Of a stretch of DNA of 64,000 nt, positions 51,459-63,978 are shown piece by piece. The DNA is from Callaeas wilsoni (taxonomy: Eukaryota; Chordata; Aves; Passeriformes; Callaeidae). A program made the translations under genes and the position numbers. Position 1 is the stretch's first letter; each line of letters starts with the position of its first letter. The stretch is taken from positions 147,909 through 211,908 of the forward strand of contig VWPU01008494.1 of assembly GCA_013398955.1 (NCBI GenBank), in the 5' to 3' direction. The notes below the pieces were generated by a model. The model worked only from the letters and a program-made list of their open reading frames with translations, was not told the DNA's origin and made no database searches.

Positions 51459-54400
51459 GTCTCTTTTTAGCTCAATTATACATACAGGCTTAAGAAATCC
51501 ATTCCAGAAGGCACCTGACTTAAAAGGAGTTTTAAAGGGATGACAGACACAGTGACTACAATGGCACTTCAGGTTAGGGGTAAGAGATTAAAAATCAGAA
51601 TATTTTTTAAGATTAAAAAATCTCATACATTCACATAGAAAAAAAACCTCTGAGAATTACTCATCCGTAGTTCTGAGATCTACAATATCTTACTGAATTA
51701 ATATTTTCTGTATAAATGTAAAAATGTACTTAAAATTCAACAGCTATTTTCTGAAAGACAGAATTTGTAATGTGCTATTAAAAGCAAACAAATACAACCC
51801 AAACAAAAACAGCAGAACCAAAGAGTTTGTTATTGCCCAACTCACTGTAATTTGATATTTCAAAGCTTCCATTTAGCTATTGTGCCATAGGAAAGTCAAT
51901 ATCTGGATTACAAAAGAAAAGGAAAAAAAATGAATAGTAAACATGGTTTCTTGAATGAAATCTTGCTTCAGATAAGAAGTGATTGTGTACTTTTTTAACA
52001 TTTCTCTGTAGGGAGAAGTAAAATGATTACTGCAGCACTTAAAAATAAGCCATATGATATTTATTTTGGAAAAGAATCATAATTTGATTTGAGCAATTAA
52101 ATTGTGGTGGTAGCTCTGCGTAAGGTTAGTACACAGAGCTGTAAAAAGGCTCCTGGTTTAAATATCTGATTCCTCCTGTGACTCACGGACAAGTCTCTCA
52201 GTATTTTTATTGTCTCAGAAAATTTTGTATAACTTCCCTTGATAACAGCAGCACTGGTAGCTGAGTTACTGGTATTTCCCAGGAGGAGATGCAGCATCTG
52301 TATCATATTTTCCTTGTCTGCAAATTATTATCATCTACCTCATGCAAATGTTTTGAAACTCAGCAGATTAATGATGGTACACAAAACTGAAGAAAAACAA
52401 TTTTGAGCAAAGGCCAGGTGAAAGCTACCACAAGTGAGGTAGAAGGTGTTATTCATGCTTTATCATTAGCAATTCATGATTGGTATTAAAGTTATATGTA
52501 TAGTCCCCTCTCACAATCGAGGACCCTATGAAGAGTTCCAGCTGAGAAAGTCTTATTAAAAACAGTTATGGTATCGCCTTTAAATAAATGGAAAGGTCTG
52601 CAATGAGTGGCTAAAACTGAGACACTCAGCTTGCCTTGCAGACTAGACAAACGCTCAGGAAATGACTAAAGTGGGACATTCATGCTCACAGAAACTGGCA
52701 ACAGGGACAGAAGTCAGTGGGCAAAGCTTCTGGGGTTTGGATGACTGGCTGTGGTCACTTCACGTTGTTTTCCATTGCACTCACCACTTACTTTCAAAAT
52801 ACCCCGTGGCACGCAAAAAATAAATAAAAAATTAGATTCAGAGCCTTTACAATACATTCTAATGCTTAAACCAGTCCCATGAGGGTAGGAATTCATTTGC
52901 ACAGTTGGGGGCTGAATAACTTCACTCCATGTTTCCGTAATGTCTTCAGAAAGAACATGAAATTGCAGTTTCTGTAGGAAGAATGAAGTTTTTTTGTTTT
53001 TCATTAATTCATCCTTTGTCAATATTGTACCTGCTCACAGTAAACTGTTCCTTTCACTGACTATCCTTAAAAAGTGCAGCTGAGAAGCCAGAACAAACCA
53101 AAGAAAATTAATGTTATTTTTAAAACTTTTTCCATTGTAAAAGAATTCATAGCTTTGCAATACCCTGAGCAGTTTCAGCCTTTACCTTTTGTGAGTTCTT
53201 GAGAGTACTCCATGAGGTGGATGTTTTACAATCTGTATCACCTAAATGGATTTTTCTTTTACCAGTAGCATTTTAGAATTAAACTCCTGCCAAGGCTGTC
53301 AGATTTGAATGAAAGTGATGTTGCTTTCCTTTTATTAGACTTTGTAACAGAGACAACATTTATTTGCGGCATTAAATACATGCTTGCAGCAAATATCCTC
53401 CTTTTGGAACAAAACGTCCTCTGTGGAAGGTGGCAATTTTCTGATCCTACAGAAGATCAATGCTACATTTTCATGGAAATATATAGTGTCTGTGGGAACT
53501 AGATTTTGAACATATTAGAATTAAATTTCAATGATTTTTAGGTGCTTTTCTAAGGATGCAGACATGTTGGAGAAGGTTTTTCAAAAGTGCATAGCCATAT
53601 AGGATCATTTCTCTGAAAGAACATTTCATTAGGATCACACTATTGCTGTCGCTGTTAGTGATTAAACATAAAATTTAATCCACAAAATCTCGATCAGCTG
53701 GCTCTCCACATAAAAGATCTCAAAACATTTTGTAATATGCAAAACACCCTGTTCTCTTCCTCCACCAAAATTTTGTAGGTTCTGTGGATGGCAGGATGAA
53801 ATTTTAGGCTGAAAAAGATTTTCATCTTTATTTTATTTTATATTGACTGTGTAAAAATTCTGGTTTTTTAGGAATAAAGGACAGTGACACTTAAAAACCT
53901 CAGCCTCACAGAAATCTTCTATGATTTCAGCCTCCAGCACCGAAGGGAATCAGAGAAGTGAGATGTGGTGTTTTCAAAGTTTTTTTACTTCAAATCATTG
54001 AATTAAGCATACGGGTGCCTGTCTTGAGACATTATAGATGTTTTAGAGATTTAATCAGGGAAAAAAGCGTTTATGGCAATAACCTAACTGGATCTATGAC
54101 ATGTTTTATTGTCTCTTCTTTGTCGCTGTCTCACTCCTCCTTGGAGCTTAAGCAACACTTTGTAGTGCTTCAGCAAAACCCCGGCTGCACAAAGGCAGCT
54201 ATGTCCCATTCACCGAGGGGCTGCAGATCTGTTTTGTGTGAAGCTACTAATGAGCTAATGTGTTGTTGGTGCTTTGGAAAGCTGATATATGTGCCCTGAC
54301 ACAGCCTTCAGCTCCACAGCCATGGGACTGAAGCAGCTTTATTGCCCTGACCAGAGGCTTTCCCAGGAAGGAGGCAGGCGCATAATAGGGATGCTAATCT

Positions 54401-54723
54401 ACTGTACTTCTGATCTCCCCTGAATGACCTTACTGCTACAGACAAAACTCTGTGCTTATTAGTCCTTGCCTATGCCCAAATCATGCTTGGTTTCAGCTAA
54501 AACTGCTTTGAAGGGTGTAAATTAGCATTTTGCAGATAACTGGGTTTGTGATCCTGCTATTTATCCAATGAGAAAGCGGATTAGGATCATTAGGCAGAAT
54601 GCACCTGCAATACTATATGGAAGTGACCATCACCCACAATGCAAATACAATTTTAGTAATCACGGAGTAGAAAGTTTTCATTTCACACTCTGCAAAAAAA
54701 CATAGATCATGCAAATATCTGAC

Positions 54724-54738
54724 TTTTTTTTTTTTTTT
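54724..54738. repeat. Poly(T) run, 15 bases
   Basis: Uninterrupted T run between GAC and CCAATTTCACC. Confidence 0.93.
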
Positions 54739-55183
54739 CCAATTTCACCTTACTAAAAATTGAGAACACTTGGCCAACAACACAGGCTCTTGTCAAGACA
54801 ACAAATATGCACAAGGAGCAGAAAAACTTAAGGGAAAAGAAAGACATCTCTACTGTCTCGTTTCCTCCTTCTTTCAACAAACAGTCTTGTTCACTGTACC
54901 CTTATTCAAAGGTTTTGACTTAAATATTTGAAGTGTGGAGGTTTTGTTAATTTGATTTGTTGTTTAATCAAAGACTAAAGATACAAATGAAAAGCAATGA
55001 GAACATTGAAGAATGCAGTAGGTGTCACCACCCCTGTTACGACACTGCTGTTGTTATTCTGCCATCTGTAATACAGACTACAAACTGGGGAAGGACCTCC
55101 TGGGCTCTTGGGCCACTCAAGAACTACATTATACGAGCTCCTTTCGTAACTAACCATGTTCCCACTGAAAGTAGGTCAGTGTT

Positions 55184-55417
55184 TCACCCATTTCTCCTGA
55201 CTAAAAGACTGTTCCAGACCCCATACTTAAGCTTCTTCCGAAAGCTTCGTTTATTCATGAATTGTTCAAGCTCATTTGTTCGTGGGCCAAGAATATCCTC
55301 TAAGTAATTCTTTCCTTTCCCATTAATCCCCATGACTGGCTCACACAGATCAGTCATCATTCTCATCTTTCTGCGCTGGATAAACCAGGGTTTACCCTCC
55401 CCTCCCAGGACATGCAT
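55184..55417 (-). pseudogene. Protein-like broken frame, unrecognised
   Basis: A 77-codon minus-strand frame with a charged, low-serine composition unlike the other chance frames here. It includes KPWFIQRRKMRMM, NYLEDILGPRTNELEQF and KRSFRKKLKYGVW. The same frame continues past the TGA at 55184-55186 and one further stop to about 55010, with LLSVGTWLVTKGARI and then SGPRAQEVLPQFVVCITDGR. The last piece loosely recalls the core of von Willebrand A-type domains, but I would not assign it. It may be a decayed exon or retrocopy, or chance. Confidence 0.25.
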
Positions 55418-57890
55418 GCTGAAATTTAGTTAATCTTTCCAGAGCACAGATTAGTGGAGCTCTGGAGTGCAATTTTGATGCCAACTCACCAGAAACCTTC
55501 ATGGTGGTGGTGTTCCTTCTCTTCTTGAAATCCTGTGAAGTAAATAAGGTTGAAAGCTTCCCAGAAAAGTGTATCAAGAAGGATGTCAGTATCAACCAGC
55601 TCCTTATATTCTAGGGAATTTTAGAAACGTGAATCCCTACTTTCTTGAAAATACTTTGTATAGGATGACAGGGACACAGTCCTAACCAGACTTTTAACTG
55701 ATTGACTACTCTCATTATAGGAAATTTAATTTTTTTTCAGTTTTACCCGTCATTTAGCTAGGGGGCCAGGAGTTGGAAGGTAAGTTTTGCTTCCTGTTTC
55801 TGCAATGCTCCAACAGCAGCATTGTTTGGAACAAGTTTATGGATTCATCTGAAGGTAGTTGCACAGTAACAGTGAAAAGTCCATTCTACATCAGCTGTCT
55901 TCTTAGGTCAGCAGATGAACTTAAGGACAAAAAATGAGTTTAAAAGCAAATATATTCCAAGAAAACATTAAAAAAAAATCAAGAAAGGTATTAAATAAAA
56001 AATAAGATTAATAAAAATAATCCACATTCCACTGAAAATATTTTGTCCACATAAGAAGCAATGTGTGTTGCTTCATTCTTTAGCTAAGTTTTAAGACATT
56101 ATTTTCCTCTAAAAGCTGAGATAAATTTTTAACTGAACCTTGCCGATGAGTAAGTTATGAAAAGTGGCTAGCAACTTGAAATGGAACGTAAAAATAAATT
56201 GTATTTCAGAAAGTCAAAGAAATGGGCATTTCTCAAAGGAAATCTTGCATTTGAAAATTTCTCATTGTGAAGTACTTGAATGTTTTCTAAATCATTCCTG
56301 TCCTCTCTGGGATCCAAAGTGCATGTAAAAAATACAGTTGCTTGGCAATAAAGAGGGCAGGACAATGTAACCCAGCTTCAAGGTCATGGAATACACCACT
56401 GGACTTTAGGCACTGACTTTGCTGCCATATGAAGGCCTCTGCAGCTGGAGAATTTTGCAAATGTGGCTACAAAGCCTCCGAGGCAGCTGCCTCTGCAGGC
56501 AGCCCGCACAGCTGGGGGCTACCCAGAGAACATGGGAAAACCACTCACGTTCTGATCAGTGAACTGCCTGCTCTGAGTCAGGACACGGCTTCTCTTCACA
56601 GCCTGTACTTGTTAAAGAGCAAACTCCACTCTGTGATGAGAGAGCTAGCAAACTTTCAAAGTTTCCTTCATTCTGGGACTTTAAAAATATTTTGAGGGGT
56701 CTGAATAGAAATTAGGTAGAACCTTATCTGGAAGACAATTTGTTCCGTCATTTCTTTTGGAAAAAAATTTGCACAATGTCCCTCAGTTAAATATGCACCC
56801 TCAAGTGCTGTAATCCTTTGTTAACACTCTTCTAATAGATGTATGATAAAAACACCCCTAATCTGTTACAAGAAAAAAAAACAAACCAAAAAAACCCCCC
56901 TAAGTTTTCCACTTGGCTCTCCACTGTTCATGAACACAGGTTTTATGAAAACTGCTTGGTCAGTATGGAAGTCAGGTTTGATTAGGTGTCTGAATGAATA
57001 AATGGATTATGAACATGCTTTTATACATGTAGAAATAGAAAATATTCACTGGCAAGACTTGTAATTGCAGTTGTGACTATGCAAAAGAGGTTTAAATAAT
57101 CTTTATTGGGTTTGGTTTATCTTCGTATTTATTCATCTCCCTCTCAGAGGAGGCCTAAAAATAGACAGCATTGTATTTCTTGTTTTTTTTTTTAATTTTT
57201 AAAGCCTCTTGCCCTTTGTTCCCCCATTTCCTAATTTACTGCGACACAGCCTTAGGAGCCATGGACTTCTACTCCACTTATGCCTCCATTATTTTCCATT
57301 TCAACACAGAAAACTTTTCATAAGTTTCAAAACTTCACATCTTCAACCAAGGTGTAGAAATACCTGACAAATATTCCTTTGTGGACCTCAAGGAAAACAC
57401 AAAGCACAGACTTTCAATCATAAACTGTAACACGAAGCAGACTATCATAGATTAAAAATGGCAGAGAAATGAAAGTCAAAATCAAACACGGCCAAGCCCA
57501 TGTCTAAGCTTGCCTCTTGATGAAATGAGGTAAAAGGACACATGACAAATTACAGTTAAGTCTTCCCTCACAGTTTTTAAAATTTCAGGTCCTGATCAGT
57601 CTTGGAATGAGGGGAAAATAATGAGATGCAAATTCAGTAGAAGGACCATCACCATTATCATACAATCTATGGTGATGCTTCTGTGGTTGCCTACACTTTC
57701 TTTTAAATGCATGTGTTGCACCAGAGCTTACTGATAGAAGGGAGTGTGACTGCTTTAACCAAACCATAAAAGATCCTGTTCCACAGACCTCAGTGTTTTG
57801 AAGGGTTGTTATAAGTGGATGAGTGTGTTTTTGTTTTTAAATACTGTTCCACAGTAATCAATAGATCAAAATAGGTTTTTGTCAAGAAAT

Positions 57891-58030
57891 GAATCATAGA
57901 ATAGCTTGGTTTCAAAGGGACCTTAATTATCATCTAGTTCCAACCCTCCTGCCATGGTCAGGGACTGCCTTCCACTAGACAAGATTGCTTAAAACCACAT
58001 CCAACCTGGTCTTGAACACTTGCAGAGATG
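57891..58030 (-). mobile_element. CR1 LINE 3'-end fragment
   Basis: The plus strand reads AATCATAGAATAGCTTGG, then AAGGGACCTTAATTATCATC, TAGTTCCAACCCTCCTGCC, TTCCACTAGACAAGATTGC and CACATCCAACCTGG. These match the CR1 3' region in reverse, with small deletions and substitutions. About 140 bp remains. Confidence 0.9.
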
Positions 58031-58242
58031 AAAGAAAACACAAAAGTCTTAGAGTTACCCCACTAGTGCTTACCGCTGGTAAAAGATTTCACCCCTGTAG
58101 ATCTGTTTGGTAACATGGCTATTGCAATTAATTAGCTTTCATTCTAATTTCTTTCTTTGCTACAGAAGTCTTAAACCATGATTTGGGCTTATATTTGTAA
58201 GACCAATGATTAAGAGAAAAACAATTGCTTCATGCTGAAGCA

Positions 58243-58265
58243 TTTAATTGCCCAAAGCAATTAAA
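58243..58265. repeat. 9-bp perfect hairpin
   Basis: TTTAATTGC (58243-58251) pairs with GCAATTAAA (58257-58265) across the loop CCAAA. Each arm holds an AATTGC/GCAATT homeodomain-like core. Confidence 0.85.
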
Positions 58266-61200
58266 ATAGTGAGATTCCGTCAGTAAGCAACTGATGCAGC
58301 TAGAGAGAGCACACAAAATATTCAGTACAGATGGGTGCACTACATGGGAGAAAGGGAAATAATATGGAAAACTGAGGCATTTATAATCCCTACTTTTATA
58401 CACCTCTGAAAAAAATTTTAATGTGTTTATTGTAACATTATCTAATTCTTATTTGAAATACTTTTTGCTCAACTTATCCTTAACTTGCACTACTTGTGTG
58501 CAAGTCTGATTCAAAATCAGCCCTTACCAATCATTATTTTATTTCCTGTACTGCCCCTTTCTAATTCAGGTTAATTCTGGTTGTGCCACAGTCAGATGAA
58601 GACAACCACAGTTTAACAGCTGTGAGTTTATTATGCAGTCATTTGCTGAAGCAGTGAGCGAGAAGCTTTTTTCTGCATCATACCAAGTAATTAGAGAAGT
58701 ATGGTAAGGTACAGCAGCAAATATAATTAACGATCGTGAGGGAACATATGGATTTCAAAGATATAACCTTTTCAGGAGTTGGAAAGCAAAGTGTGCAATC
58801 AGCTAGTTCCAAGGGCGACACAAGCTTATTTAGTCTGGAGAAGGTATTTCTGATATTTCAGAAAGACAAAATGAAGGTGACTGATTTCTTTTGCCAGCAG
58901 AGAGATCCGTACAGACTGAAAATTCCGTGAAGCTCCCAGAATTTTCTTCCTTAGGAGAAAGTAATTGAAGCTGCATCAAGTGTACAAATCAACAACCATC
59001 TATCCCATCCAGGATGAAGTAAAATCTACTGAATATTAACCCAAGAAGAATTCAGAACTAGTCAAAGAGATGAAGGAGCTGATGGACATGTAAGCATCTT
59101 CTGAAGCATTACAGGGTATCTAACCACGCATCAGAGAGCAGAGTTTATCAGTGACTGCTGCTGAGGATCCACTTTCAGAACCTGTTTTCTGTTTCTTCCC
59201 TTGCTTTTTGCTCCCTGTTGTCAAGAATGACTACTCAAGCTCAGCTACCATGGGTCTTCTTCACTGGCCTTTGCAGTAAGTCATCCTGGATTTCTTATTT
59301 TTCCACTCCAGTGGAAAAAGCCCCCCAGTTTTGTTTGTTCTCAGCCTTCATGCTGTAATTGAGGGCTCCACAGCCTCTACAACCATATAATTTCCCCTTC
59401 TCCTATGCAGTGCACCCATCTTCATTGCAACAAAATTCGAAATCCATTCCTTTCTTTAGATCATAAACTTTGTCCTTCTCTCATCATCCCAGGCATTTGG
59501 CTCTATGCTGCCTAAGTTCATTCCTTTCGCAGTGACTGGAATACATGCCACTAATTACTGGGAATAACCACAGCTAAAATAATTAACTGACACCCCAGGC
59601 AGAGTTTGGGTCACCAGACTGTGAGATAACAAAAGGACAAGTTTTGTCTGGTGGAGCTTAGTCGAAGAGTTTAGTGAATGACATAACGTAGTAAAAACTG
59701 TCGAGAGTAGCTGGAAGCAGAACAGTGATTAGATTGTGATGCTGCATTAGAAGCAGTAATCCCAGAATTAATGTTTCTGATAAGGAAGGACAAATCTTGC
59801 TCTTATAGTTACATCTTATCCCAGGACTGACGAACTGAGAAAATTTTACGGGAAATTCTAGGGAAGAAGGTACTAAAGTGCCCAAGAGTAAACTGGGTAT
59901 ATAAGCAAAGAAGCTGCAATCGAAGTAACAGCTAAAATGGGAAATTATGACCCAAAAACACATAAAATAAGGAAGCCTAGATGCAGACCAAGTTTGTTCT
60001 GTTTGGTCTGGAATAAATGCAACAAAGGGGATTATTCCAAAATATCTTGCTGCCACCAGGTAAATTACTTTAAAGCCACAAGGTCATGCTTTGGAGAGCA
60101 TAAAGGCAATAAAAAATAGAGAGAAAACTCTGCTGGCCTGTCCCATTGGTATCTTAAGCTGACAACAGGCATGCTACAAATACACACAAATCATATGAAT
60201 ACCACATTTTATACATCCCCTTTTGCTGTCTAAGGGAAAAGTGAAATCACAATGAGGATCCCCATCATGAATGAAGGGTATTGAAGTAGCCTACACGTGC
60301 CCTGGTATTGCCAGATGACATCATAGCATAGCTCAAGATGGATTTCACATTGATGTAAAGCACTGTTTAATTTCAAAAGTGTAGGTATCTAACAGCTGTA
60401 AGACTTGCCTCATGGACTCTAAAAGAAATGTTTACTTTTGCTAGCAATTACTTGACTTTCCCAATTATGCAGAAAAATGACCTCATTGTAGCACATAAAT
60501 GTGCATTGGAGACTCTGTATGTAAGCTATAAAAAATATGGCTTTTAAAAATAGATATGCAACAGGACCAAGATACTTGAGCCCTAGACATATGCAGTAGT
60601 GAGAATAAAAGGAACTTTTCTAGAGTTGTTACCAACCAAACCATGCTGAACATTTACAAAAAAATAAAGATATCTCCCAAAACGTTTGTAATGGTATCTG
60701 GCTTATTTGCAGATAATCAGCCAGAATGGAGGAAAAAGACCAAACTCTTACACTGTGTAGAAAAGAAGTCTTTACTTCCATCTTCCTCAAACAGCCCTCA
60801 GACAGCTCGCACTGTCTGCTTTGTGCTGGCACTTTATTCTGCTCCACCTTGCCAGCACACAGATAAGGTTGTGGGATGGGACTTAATTGGATAAAAAATA
60901 ATCTGAGCTATTGCCACTCTCAGGCTCTAAACTGAACATAAAGAAATAACCTGGGGCTTTCATTAATTCCAGTTACCTTTAAAACTTTCTGTAGGCAACA
61001 TTTAGTCATTCCTTGCTGCAGGTCTAGTGGGAAATGGGAAGACAGCAGCTGTAATGTTCTCCTATGGAAAGGTATTTGGTGCCTCAGTTTGAAAGGTTGA
61101 CAGGGCTTCTGCATTTACCATCAAGACAAGCACTATTTGAAAGTACTTTTCTTGGACAAGAGGCTTGTGATAGAAACTACTATAAGGCCCACCTGAAATA

Positions 61201-63095
61201 AAATGAACTTACCTGTGTGTGAGCTGCCATTAAGTGAAGAAGTTGGCAGATATTTCCTAAAAATTTTATTTGTCCTTACTTGCAATCCTCCATTCTCCTC
61301 CATTCAGCCATGACCTGTTTTATAAATCCTATGGATTTAATCTGTGCAAATTAGGAAAGAGTAGGCAAAGGCTGGCAGACAGTCAGTGATGCCAGCTACA
61401 AACTACTTCTCACAGTCTTCAGCAGCCTAAAAGAGCCACGTAGGCAGTAGGTGCATGCATGTGCGATACGTGTGTGTGAAAAAAATGGGTTATGAATCAG
61501 TCTACTAAATATTTATAGGGTTCAGATCAGTCCTGTAGGTATTCATTCTTGCATGAGACATTGCATATATTTTCCCAAATAAAATAGTACAGTGGAGACT
61601 GAAGGGATAAACTCATGGGTGGCACTGAAAAGTATGATGCAAACATAAGCTTTCACTACTGTCACCTTTTAATGCCTCTCTGTAAAATATTAAAAGGAAA
61701 AATTATCATCAAAAGAAGTTTGCATCCAAGGTTTTGACAGAGCTGGTTAATATGCACAGTTGTCCCAATAAATCATTAAATGTGTTTGCAGTGAATTCGT
61801 AAATCACTAAGTGAGGCATTGAAATAACTGGCACTACTGTTTTGGCTCAGTTACCAGTTTTACATCAGGGACTTATTTTCCAGTTTTTTTCCTCTAAGTC
61901 GCTGTAATCATGTGCTGCAGTTGAATCTAAACTGAATGGCATGCACAATAAATATGCTCCCTCACTGAGATCATGCAAGCACTGTAAAATGTAAAAGAAA
62001 ACAGTGGAAGGCACTGAAGTGGTTCACACTGTGACCTTTCATAAACTGAGAAAAACAGCAGAAGAGCAAAATATGTCAGATTTATCTGCTCCTTTTGGCT
62101 CAGTAACAGACACTAAGTTTGCCTGTCTTGTGAGGACATCTATGGTGCAGGTAGAAGCCTTACGTGAGAAAAGAAATCCCATCTCGAAGCCTTCTTTCAC
62201 CCACTCACAGATGCAACCCTGCTGTGTATTTTTTTACAGAATCGTCTATCTAAAGTGATGACCCTTTATGCAAAAGGAGTTACTGGAGAGAGCAGACACT
62301 GACTTGGAAAGTAAGCAACATGTTTGGAGCCGAAAGACTCGTTCTGTACCTCAATAGCAATCCTGCCTGTCACAGCTCTGTTATTGCTTGATCTTATGCC
62401 ATGTAAAACCCACAAATCTTCAGAAAACAAAATAGCTACAAATGTCAGAAGGGACATTAGCATCTCTCAGTCTCTTCCAAATGTAAACAGCTACAAATCA
62501 AAAGCTGATCTTACAAAGTGCCCTTATTAGTGTTTAAAAGCAATCAGGATCCTAGGACACAAGGTTATCTGCTTTTGGTTGATTTTGGTTCTTGTATTAA
62601 CAGAAAATACACAGAGGAGGCCAGAGGAAAGTGAGTTGGACCAGCCTAGAGAAAACGTGGTTTCTGCTCCCAAATATGCCTCCTGGCCTTCTGTACAAGA
62701 TAGGCTCCACAATGACCACCATGGAGCAACAATTACTGTGTCCCTGTTTTTTTATTCATCTGGTCAAGTCTGACTGTTTTACAGGACAGGTGGTCTCTTT
62801 GGCAAGCTTTAGAGTAAAACCAATGCAAAGGGACAAAGGCTGATTGCTGTAGTGAGAAGGTATTAGCAAAAGCCCACTTCTTCACATATCTTGCACTCCA
62901 CAACTGTCCTTCAGCTGAAGCAAACAAAAAAGTCAGTATTAAGTGTAAATCATCTTAGCTTTTCATAATGCTATATAATCTTTTGGGAGTTCTATTTTCC
63001 AAAACATCCTTTTTGACATCTCCATGCTCATGATTTTTAAAATGCAAAATTATGTACATTGACTGAAAATGTATAAATTCATTTTTATACATTGA

Positions 63096-63114
63096 ACACA
63101 CACACATATACACA
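63096..63114. repeat. (CA)n simple repeat
   Basis: Short CA array interrupted by TATA. Confidence 0.85.
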
Positions 63115-63451
63115 AAAGCTTGCAGAATGTAGCCTTTGTACTTTTCAACGCATTTTAAGAAACATTACAATCATTCTCTGCCTTGCAATGGAAATATAAT
63201 CTTCTAAAATGATGGTTTACTTCTGAAAAACAGGAGCTAAAAATATTAAGCTCTTCTGATTTAACTGTATTTCTCACTTTCAGACTATTTTTAATTTTAT
63301 TTTCCAAAGGAAAACTAAACCACTAAAAGTAAACAGTTGGAAACCTGTTTTTCTCGTTTGGTCATATACATAGATGCCTGTTTGACAAATCCTCAATTCA
63401 GCTACTTCTTTTTCTTCCATACTGATGCTATCTTTGGTAAAATGAATTCAG

Positions 63452-63935
63452 ATTCATAGAAAAAAATAGGTTGGAAGGGACAAAAGGAGGTCACCTGCTC
63501 CAATTTCCTCACAGCAGGACTTTCTTCAAAGTGGAGGCTGGTCTGGTTGAGGTTTGAAAACCCCCAAGGAGGGACTGATTTTTTATGGTGCTTCACTACT
63601 ATCATGATGAAAAATACACTCCTTGCATCCAAACACAATTTCCTTTGTTACAAATTGCGATCATCGCCTCTTGTCTGTCTGCTATGGTGTCCTTCAGAGA
63701 GTCTGATACCATCTCTGAAAACTCCCTTGGATAATGGAAGATGGCAACTGGATCCCCTCAACCACCCTAACTATGCAAATTAAGCAAACCCTATTCCATC
63801 AGGAATTCCTAGAGCCTCTCATGCTCTAGCCTTCTAACCATTGTAACAGCTCTCCTCTGGGCTTCCTCCAGTTGATCACTTTCCTTACTGGTGGCCCAAC
63901 AGTACACAGTTTTTCAGATGCAGCTACTGGAATTC
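63452..63935 (-). mobile_element. CR1 LINE, diverged copy
   Basis: The plus strand starts ATTCATAGAAAAAAATAGG and TTGGAAGGGAC, then shows AACCCCCAAGGAGGGACTG, GGTGCTTCACTACTATCATG, AAAAATACACTCCTTGCATCC, CGCCTCTTGTCTGTCTGC, CTCTCCTCTGGGCTTCCTCC and GGTGGCCCAACAGTACACAG. All are in CR1 order from the 3' end inwards. The tail has decayed into A-runs, and insertions and deletions leave no open frame, so this is among the older copies. It is cut off on its 5' side before 63940. Confidence 0.9.
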
Positions 63936-63978
63936 ACCGACAAAGTCAGTTGGAACAGCTCAGCTCCTCAATGAAGGC

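Larger units (their letters stand above)
49633..57890. other. Unique noncoding DNA
   Basis: About 8 kb with no recognised host exon. Contains A- and T-runs (51442-51458, 54724-54738) and a broken protein-like frame on the minus strand at about 55010-55417 (listed separately). The segment 54480-54720 is repeat-free with an ATGCAAAT octamer and may be conserved, on impression only. Confidence 0.55.
58031..63451. other. Unique noncoding DNA
   Basis: No recognised exon or mobile element. Contains a 9-bp hairpin (58243-58265) and (CA)n (63096-63114). The segment 58560-58740 is repeat-free with several AATTA-type and CAGCTG-type motifs and is a candidate conserved element on impression only. Open frames up to 132 codons (minus 59658-60056) have no known domain. 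Confidence 0.55.

Noticed and set aside
59658..60056. 132-codon minus-strand open frame rich in Phe, Leu and Ser
   Set aside because: Hydrophobic composition is what AT-rich antisense frames give by default. There is no recognisable membrane protein pattern beyond that.
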